From Candidatus Binatus soli (GTDB taxonomy: Bacteria > Desulfobacterota > Binatia > Binatales > Binataceae), in the NCBI GenBank assembly GCA_002479255.1, contig DLMJ01000024.1, positions 1 through 18,571 on the forward strand: 18,571 nucleotides of DNA, read 5' to 3'. Position 1 is the first letter of the stretch. Every line of letters starts with the position of its first letter. This document shows, one piece after another, positions 13,711 to 18,571 of the stretch. The position numbers and the translations under genes are program-made. The notes below the pieces were generated by a model that did no database searches, was not told where the DNA came from, and worked only from the letters and a program-made list of their open reading frames with translations.

Positions 13711-14076
13711 ATGCCTCGCGCCAAAGGCGGACCCAAGACGCGCCGCCGTCATAAGCGTCAACTCAAGCTCGCCTCCGGTTTCGTCGGTGGGCGCAAACTC
13801 TACCGCCAGGCCCGCTCGACGCTCGAAAAGGGCCTCACCTACGCCTATCGCGATCGCAAGCAGAAAAAGCGTGACTACCGCACGCTCTGGATTGCGCGTA
13901 TCAACGCGCTCGCGCGCGAAAGCGGAATCTCGTACAGCTGCCTGATGAACGGGCTCAAGAAGGCGGGCGTCGAGGTCGATCGCAAGATGCTCGCCAAGCT
14001 CGCGCAGGAGCGCGACGGATTGTTTACCGAGCTGGTGCGCACCGCGAAGAGCGCGCTCGGCTTGCAAGCAGCATAG
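13711..14076 (+). CDS. rplT: 50S ribosomal protein L20
   Basis: A 121-residue basic protein with the canonical bL20 start (MPRAKGGPKTRRRHKRQLKL) forming the long N-terminal helix that threads 23S rRNA. It continues with GFVGGRKLYRQARSTLEKGL, RDYRTLWIARINA and the C-terminal domain NGLKKAGVEVDRKMLAKLA. L20 is an early assembly protein and, in E. coli and Bacillus, an autogenous repressor of its operon. A purine-rich AAGGAAGGA lies at 13690-13698 upstream of the ATG. An intrinsic terminator follows 32 bases after the stop. Confidence 0.97.
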   Translation: MPRAKGGPKTRRRHKRQLKLASGFVGGRKLYRQARSTLEKGLTYAYRDRKQKKRDYRTLWIARINALARESGISYSCLMNGLKKAGVEVDRKMLAKLAQERDGLFTELVRTAKSALGLQAA

Positions 14077-14107
14077 AGCCGCGCCGTTCCAAGCGCCGCG
14101 CACCAGG

Positions 14108-14140
14108 AACCATGTGGGTCATTCGCCCACGTGGTTTTTT
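14108..14140 (+). terminator. Intrinsic terminator or attenuator between rplT and pheS
   Basis: AACCATGTGGG (14108-14118) pairs over 11 bp (one G-U) with CCCACGTGGTT (14126-14136) across a seven-base loop, followed by a T-rich tail (TTTTTT at 14135-14140, then TTTTTGG and TTTTT). This is a textbook rho-independent terminator. It ends thrS-infC-rpmI-rplT or acts as an attenuator before pheST, the place where E. coli has the pheM attenuator. Confidence 0.85.
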
Positions 14141-14216
14141 GTTTTTGGTTTTTCGTTGCTGCAACATTGCACGACGGATGAATGGCGAGACTGAGCTGGA
14201 TGTGGGGAAGACCACG

Positions 14217-15263
14217 ATGAGAGAACAACTCGAAGAAATCAGGCGCCGCGCGATCGCGGAACTCGCCGACGACGCCGGCGAAGCGCAAATCGACGCGGTT
14301 CGCGTGCGCGTGCTCGGCCGCTCGGGTGAGCTTACGGAAATCATGCGCGGGATGCGCGAGGTCCCCAATGCGGAGCGGCCCGCCATCGGCCAACTCATCA
14401 ATCAGATCAAGCGCGAACTCGAAGCGCGCATCGAGACTCTGAGCGAGAAACTCAAAGCCGCGGCGCTGACCAAATCGCTTAATGAAAAACGCCTCGACGT
14501 GACGCTGCCCGGCATGCGCATCACGCGCGGCCACATCCATCCAATCACCGACATTCTCGAAAAAATGCTCCAAATTTTCGAGTCCATGGGCTTCGAAGTC
14601 GCGATGACCCAGGATATCGAGGATGACTTTCACAACTTCGCGGCGCTCAATTTCCCGCCGCATCATCCCGCGCGCGATATGCAAGACACCTTCTACCTCG
14701 AAGGCGGGATGCTGCTGCGAACGCATACCTCCAACGGCCAGATCCGCGTGATGGAGAAACGCCGGCCTCCGTTGGCCGTCGTTTGTCCCGGGCGATGCTA
14801 TCGACGCGACGACCTGACCGTGCGCAGCTCGCCGATGTTCACGCAGATCGAGGGTTTCATGGTCGATAAACGCGGGCGCATCACGATGGCGCATCTCAAG
14901 GGCGTGCTGACCGAATTCGCGCGCGCGTTTTTCGGCACGACTGCGGTCCGTTTTCGCGCCAGCTATTTTCCATTCACCGAGCCGAGCGCCGAACTCGACA
15001 TGCATTGCATTCTCTGCGACGGCGCCGGATGCCCGGTCTGCAAGCATTCCGGATGGACTGAAGTGCTCGGCTGCGGAATGATCCACCCCAACGTGATGCG
15101 CGCGGTCGAGTACGATCCCGGCGAGTACCAGGGCTTCGCCTTCGGCATGGGCGTCGAGCGCACGGGTCTATTGAAGCTCGGCGTTGACGACCTGCGTCTG
15201 TTTTTCGAGAACGACCTTCGCTTTTTGAGCCAGTTCCCGGTGCTCAGCGGAGGTGTGCGATGA
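14217..15263 (+). CDS. pheS: Phenylalanyl-tRNA synthetase alpha subunit
   Basis: The 348-residue protein starts with the N-terminal coiled-coil arm that contacts tRNA-Phe (MREQLEEIRRRAIAEL onward, to about 90). The class II catalytic core follows: HPITDILEKMLQIF, LLRTHTSNGQIRVM (motif 2 region), PGRCYRRDD, SPMFTQIEGF, and motif 3 at GFAFGMGVERTGLLKLGVDD. A four-cysteine knuckle CILCDGAGCPVCKHSGW (about 262-278) is present, as in many bacterial PheS. With PheT it forms the (alpha-beta)2 enzyme. ATG 14217 has a purine-rich GGGGAAG six bases upstream; the open frame extends to 14112 inside the terminator, and ATG 14178 is an alternative. It overlaps pheT by ATGA. Confidence 0.95.
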   Translation: MREQLEEIRRRAIAELADDAGEAQIDAVRVRVLGRSGELTEIMRGMREVPNAERPAIGQLINQIKRELEARIETLSEKLKAAALTKSLNEKRLDVTLPGMRITRGHIHPITDILEKMLQIFESMGFEVAMTQDIEDDFHNFAALNFPPHHPARDMQDTFYLEGGMLLRTHTSNGQIRVMEKRRPPLAVVCPGRCYRRDDLTVRSSPMFTQIEGFMVDKRGRITMAHLKGVLTEFARAFFGTTAVRFRASYFPFTEPSAELDMHCILCDGAGCPVCKHSGWTEVLGCGMIHPNVMRAVEYDPGEYQGFAFGMGVERTGLLKLGVDDLRLFFENDLRFLSQFPVLSGGVR

Positions 15264-17680
15264 AGCTTCCGCTCAGTTGGCTCAGAGACTTCGTCAGCAT
15301 CGACGCGCCGGTCGAGGAAATCTCGCGGCGCCTCAGTTACGCGGGATTAGTTGTCGAGAATGTCGAAAAACTCACGCCCGGATTCGCACGCGTGTTCGCC
15401 GCCAGGGTGCTCCACGTCGAAAAGCATCCCAACGCGGACCGGCTGAATCTTTGCGACGTGGACGCGGGTCAAAAAGGCCAATTCAAAGTCGTGTGCGGCG
15501 CGACCAACGTGAAGGCCGGCATGGTGGCGCCGCTCGCTCTGGTTGGCGCGCAGCTTGGCAAGCAACCGCCGCTGGAGGCAGCCGTCATTCGCGGTGTGCG
15601 TTCCGAGGGCATGCTCTGCTCAGAGCGCGAGCTCGGCCTGTCGCAGGATCAGGCTGGAATCCTTGCGCTCGGCGCGGATGCGCCGCTGGGCGGCGACGTG
15701 GCTGCGTATTTGCACCTCGACGACACCGTGCTCGATGTCGAAGTCACGCCGAATCGAGGCGATTGCCTGTCGGTTCTCGGCCTGGCGCGCGAGGTCGCCG
15801 CATTGTTCGCCGCCAGACTGCGCGCGCCCAGGCTCCGCGCGGCGCATTCGGCTGGCTCGCCCGACGGAGCGCGCTTTTCGCTTTCGGTTTCGATCGATGC
15901 GCCCGATCTATGCCCGCGCTACGCCGCGCTCGCGATGACCGGAATCAAGATCGGTCCTTCGCCGGCCTGGCTCAAGCGCCGGCTGGAACTATGCGGGATG
16001 CGCGCGCTTAACAACGTCGTCGATGCGACCAACTACGTGATGCTCGAACTCGGCCAGCCCTTGCACGCGTTCGACTTCGGGAAAATCGCCGGCGGGCGGA
16101 TTATTGTCCGCCGCGCCGGCGATACGCGCGAGTTCGTCACGCTCGACAACATCCCGCGCGCGCTCGATTCAAACGATCTGCTGATCGCCGACAGCGACAA
16201 GCCGCTCGCAATCGCGGGCGTGATGGGCGGCCTCAACTCCGAGGTCGGCGATTCGACCGGGACTATTTTGCTCGAGAGCGCGTACTTCGAGCCGATGACC
16301 ATAGCGCGCACGGCGCGGCGCCTGGGTTTGCGTAGCGAGGCAAGTTACCGCTTCGAGCGCGGCATCGATCGAGCGGGACAAGTCGGCGCGCTGATTCGCG
16401 CCGCCGAATTGATCCGCAGGATCGCGCGCGGACGCGAGGCGTCGCCGATCGCCGACTTCGAGCCGCGCAAAGCCGAGCCGCGCGAGATTGCGCTCGACCT
16501 CGGCGCGATGGAGTCGTTGCTTGGCGCCGCGATACCGCCGGCCGTCGCCAGGAGCCGTCTCAAATCGCTCGGCGCGCAAGTGAGCACGCGCGCCAAGGGT
16601 ATCCTCGCGGTCGTGCCTCCATCGTTCCGCTCCGATCTGGTCGAGCAGGCCGATCTGATCGAGGAAGTCGCGCGGCTCGGCGGTCTCGAGGACATTCCGG
16701 CCCTGCTGCCTGAACGCGTCACTGCGCTGGCTCCCGTCAATCGCGAGCGCGAGTTCTTGACGGGCACGCGCGAGGTGATGCTGGGATGCGGCCTGACCGA
16801 GGCCGCCACCATCGCGTTCATCGCGCCCGCCGACAACGCGCGCTTTTCGGGGATTCAAGCCGCGACGCGGCCGATCAAAGTAACCAACCCGCTGTCTGCG
16901 GAGCTCAGCGAGCTGCGCGTGAGCCTGATGCCGGGCCTCGTCACCTCGCTCAGGTTCAATTTGAACCGCGAGGCCCGCGCCTTTCACGCGTTCGAAATCG
17001 GCAAGACCTTCCGCATGCACGGCGACGTCGCGACCGAGCGCCATCATCTCGCCGCCGTCAGCTACGGAGCTTACGCGCTCTCTGCAATCGGCGAGCACAG
17101 CGTCACGGCGGGATTTTTTTCGATCAAGGGAATCCTCGAGACGTACCTGGAAGCGATTGGAATTTCGCCGCGGGTGGCGTACAAAACTCTCGACAGCGCC
17201 GATGCGCCATTCCTCCATCCCGGCCGCAGCGCTATCGTTACGCTCGACGACGTGGCGATCGGTTTGATTGGTGAGTTGCATCCGGCGGAAGCGATGCGCC
17301 TTGATCTGAACGATCCCTGCGCGGTCTATGAACTTGACTTGAGCGGTCTCATTGCCTATGGTTTCTCGCCGCGCAAAACTTTCCAGCCGCCGCCAAAATA
17401 TCCCGCCATCAGGCGCGATTTGGCGCTGGTGCTGGATCGAAATTTCCCGGCGGATATGGTACTCAAAACCATTCGGGAATGCGGCGCGTCGCTGCTGGAA
17501 AGCGTCGAGGTCTTCGACGTGTACGAGGGGACCGCGGTGGCGGCCGGGAAAAAGAGTGTGGCGTTGGCTTGTCGTTACCGTGCAAAGGATCGCACGCTGA
17601 CCGATGAGGAGGTTAACCGCATTCACGCCGTGTTGGTCGAGCAGGCGCGGATGCGATTAGGGGCGGAGTTGCGGCAGTAA
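15260..17680 (+). CDS. pheT: Phenylalanyl-tRNA synthetase beta subunit
   Basis: The 806-residue protein has the complete bacterial architecture: N-terminal segment (MKLPLSWLRDFV), EMAP/OB-fold tRNA-binding domain (about 45-150, with HPNADRLNLCDVDAG), B3/B4 editing domain (about 215-385, with NNVVDATNYVMLELGQPLHA), B5 domain (about 405-480, with DLIEEVARLGG just after), an inactive class II-like core (about 490-690) and the C-terminal FDX-ACB anticodon-binding domain (about 710-806, PPKYPAIRRDLALVLD). B3/B4 hydrolyses mischarged Tyr-tRNA-Phe. A strong GGAGGTG lies nine bases or less upstream of ATG 15260, whose A is within the last codons of pheS; ATGA overlap indicates coupling and balanced subunit synthesis. 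Confidence 0.97.
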   Translation: MKLPLSWLRDFVSIDAPVEEISRRLSYAGLVVENVEKLTPGFARVFAARVLHVEKHPNADRLNLCDVDAGQKGQFKVVCGATNVKAGMVAPLALVGAQLGKQPPLEAAVIRGVRSEGMLCSERELGLSQDQAGILALGADAPLGGDVAAYLHLDDTVLDVEVTPNRGDCLSVLGLAREVAALFAARLRAPRLRAAHSAGSPDGARFSLSVSIDAPDLCPRYAALAMTGIKIGPSPAWLKRRLELCGMRALNNVVDATNYVMLELGQPLHAFDFGKIAGGRIIVRRAGDTREFVTLDNIPRALDSNDLLIADSDKPLAIAGVMGGLNSEVGDSTGTILLESAYFEPMTIARTARRLGLRSEASYRFERGIDRAGQVGALIRAAELIRRIARGREASPIADFEPRKAEPREIALDLGAMESLLGAAIPPAVARSRLKSLGAQVSTRAKGILAVVPPSFRSDLVEQADLIEEVARLGGLEDIPALLPERVTALAPVNREREFLTGTREVMLGCGLTEAATIAFIAPADNARFSGIQAATRPIKVTNPLSAELSELRVSLMPGLVTSLRFNLNREARAFHAFEIGKTFRMHGDVATERHHLAAVSYGAYALSAIGEHSVTAGFFSIKGILETYLEAIGISPRVAYKTLDSADAPFLHPGRSAIVTLDDVAIGLIGELHPAEAMRLDLNDPCAVYELDLSGLIAYGFSPRKTFQPPPKYPAIRRDLALVLDRNFPADMVLKTIRECGASLLESVEVFDVYEGTAVAAGKKSVALACRYRAKDRTLTDEEVNRIHAVLVEQARMRLGAELRQ

Positions 17681-17723
17681 GCGTGCCTAACGCGAGCGGG
17701 TGGGGGTCGTTACGCCGCAGGGC

Positions 17724-18017
17724 ATGACTAAAGCCGATCTTGTAGAGCTGATCTACGAGCGGGTAGGCTCCTCCAGGAAGGAAGCCTGTGAAGTGGTCGA
17801 AGCGGTGTTTGCGATCATCAGGGATTCGTTGCGCCACGGTCAGAAAGTGAAAATTTCCGGCTTCGGCACCTTTCTCGTCAATCAAAAACATGCGCGCCGC
17901 GGGCGCAACCCGCAGACCGGCGAGCCGATTACCATAGATTCCCGCCGCGTCCTCTCCTTCAAGCCCAGCCAGGTGTTGAAGGAGCGGGTTAACGACGGCT
18001 CCAAGCCGGCGCTATGA
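17724..18017 (+). CDS. ihfA: Integration host factor alpha subunit (HU/IHF family)
   Basis: The 97-residue protein has the HU/IHF fold: N-terminal helices (MTKADLVELIYERVGSSRKE, CEVVEAVFAIIRDSL), the VKISGFGTF strand (42-50) and the DNA-intercalating beta arm RGRNPQTGEPI (59-69) with the key proline at P63, then RRVLSFKPSQVLK. It bends DNA in the minor groove for transcription, replication and recombination. The place after pheST and the FKPSQVLK ending favour IHF-alpha over HU. ATG 17724 is chosen because family members begin at MTKADLVE; GTG 17700 would add eight residues. Neither has a clear SD. A beta subunit is not in the window. The last bases overlap the next gene by ATGA. Confidence 0.92.
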   Translation: MTKADLVELIYERVGSSRKEACEVVEAVFAIIRDSLRHGQKVKISGFGTFLVNQKHARRGRNPQTGEPITIDSRRVLSFKPSQVLKERVNDGSKPAL

Positions 18018-18478
18018 CCCCGATGCCACGCCAGCCATCAGTTCGGCGGCGAAAACCCACGTCCGATGCGCGCGCCACGATGTCCTTGTTCCCCGAGCGC
18101 GGGTTGAAGATCGGCGAAGCGGCGCGCGCGCTGGGCGTCGAGACCTACGTGCTGCGTTTTTGGGAAACCCAGTTCCCATTTCTGAAACCCAGGCACACGC
18201 GCACCAAGCATCGCTTCTACCAGGAAAAGGACCTCGACGTGCTGCGCCTCATCAAGCGCCTCCTGCACGATGAAGGCTTCACGATCGTAGGCGCGAACAA
18301 GCACATCAAGGAATTTGGCATCGACGCTTTGATGACTGGCAAGCCCGTCGCGAAGCCGGCGTCGTCGTCATCGGAGCGCGCGGCTGCGCGGGCTGGGGAA
18401 ATCGACGGTCAAGCGCGCCGCGTACTCAATGAGGTCCGCCGCGACCTCCAATCGATCCACAAGATTTTGAAAGACTGA
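18014..18478 (+). CDS. MerR-family transcriptional regulator
   Basis: The 154-residue protein has a basic N-terminal extension (1-29) followed by a MerR-type winged helix-turn-helix (about 30-100): LKIGEAARALGVETYVLRFWE (recognition helix), a wing with RTKHRFYQEKDLDVLRLIKRLL and helix DEGFTIVGANKHI. A low-complexity Pro/Ala/Ser linker (109-128) leads to a C-terminal helix (about 130-152) that could form the dimer coiled coil. There are no sensor cysteines or large effector domain, so the signal is unknown. Genes of this type commonly follow ihfA in deltaproteobacterial-type genomes. The start overlaps the ihfA stop as ATGA and has no SD, indicating coupling; an internal ATG at 18080 (MSLFPERG) is a possible alternative. 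Confidence 0.88.
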   Translation: MTPMPRQPSVRRRKPTSDARATMSLFPERGLKIGEAARALGVETYVLRFWETQFPFLKPRHTRTKHRFYQEKDLDVLRLIKRLLHDEGFTIVGANKHIKEFGIDALMTGKPVAKPASSSSERAAARAGEIDGQARRVLNEVRRDLQSIHKILKD

Positions 18479-18497
18479 CCCGCGCGATCGCGCCAAA

Positions 18498-18556
18498 CCT
18501 CGCGACGCGGACGGATGGAGTCTGAAAAAACTAGTCCGCGATGCGTTCTTGCGAGG
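18498..18556. repeat. Imperfect long inverted repeat after the MerR-type gene
   Basis: CGCGACGCGGAC (18501-18512) pairs with GTCCGCGATGCG (18534-18545) with two mismatches, and the outer CCTCGC (18498-18503) also matches GCGAGG (18551-18556). The loop holds AAAAAA. There is no T-tract after the stem, so a terminator is not convincing; a structured RNA or the edge of an element cut by the window is possible. The 93 bases after 18478 contain no gene that I can see. Confidence 0.35.
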
Positions 18557-18571
18557 CCAACTGCGCGCCCG

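Noticed and set aside
14112..14216. In-frame extension of pheS containing GFLFLVF, resembling a Phe-rich leader
   Set aside because: The Phe and Leu codons come from the terminator U-tract, the ATG lies inside the hairpin, there is no SD, and the frame runs straight into pheS rather than ending.

Overview
The window is a gene-dense, high-GC chromosomal stretch from a Gram-negative bacterium. An outer membrane is implied by the complete Tol-Pal system (TolQ, TolR, TolA, TolB, Pal, CpoB/YbgF). The gene order thrS-infC-rpmI-rplT-pheS-pheT-ihfA-merR-like, the Cys-containing Pal C-terminus and the lipoprotein form of CpoB point to a deltaproteobacterial-type lineage (Desulfobacterota, Myxococcota or Binatota-like). 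That placement is inference from synteny and sequence style; no marker here fixes the species. I see no mobile element, CRISPR array or rRNA, and no gene-free gap above 300 bases.

Layout. (1) 1-382: 3' end of an unrecognised gene on the plus strand. (2) 428-6517, plus: a probable promoter with a perfect TATAAT, then tolQ-tolR-tolA-(13-codon mini-ORF)-tolB-pal-cpoB-ribF. The Tol genes build the proton-driven envelope-constriction machine; ribF (FMN/FAD synthesis) follows 24 bases later. (3) 6514-9318, minus: a CCA-adding-type tRNA nucleotidyltransferase gene followed with zero spacing by an orphan tandem-ATPase ABC gene; the last stop of this unit shares a CTAG with the stop of the convergent ribF. 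(4) 9458-10531, minus: an AI-2E/PerM-family membrane protein. (5) 10721-10795, plus: tRNA-Val(GAC). (6) 10898-18478, plus: thrS-infC-rpmI-rplT, an intrinsic terminator or attenuator at 14108-14140, then pheS-pheT-ihfA-merR-like. This is a translation operon (two aminoacyl-tRNA synthetases, IF-3, L35, L20) followed by a DNA-bending protein and a regulator. The last 93 bases hold only an imperfect inverted repeat.

The region is mostly core housekeeping, so there is no large novel system in view. The points most worth a second look concern how translation starts: a well-placed 13-codon Phe-rich mini-ORF with a strong Shine-Dalgarno (SD) sequence whose stop overlaps the SD-less tolB start; an infC gene whose only plausible start is AUC; a thrS gene with a -10-like element placed for a nearly leaderless mRNA; and two minus-strand genes in the same reading frame separated by a single TAG. 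Many start codons were moved from the longest open frame to an internal codon, for reasons given in each entry.
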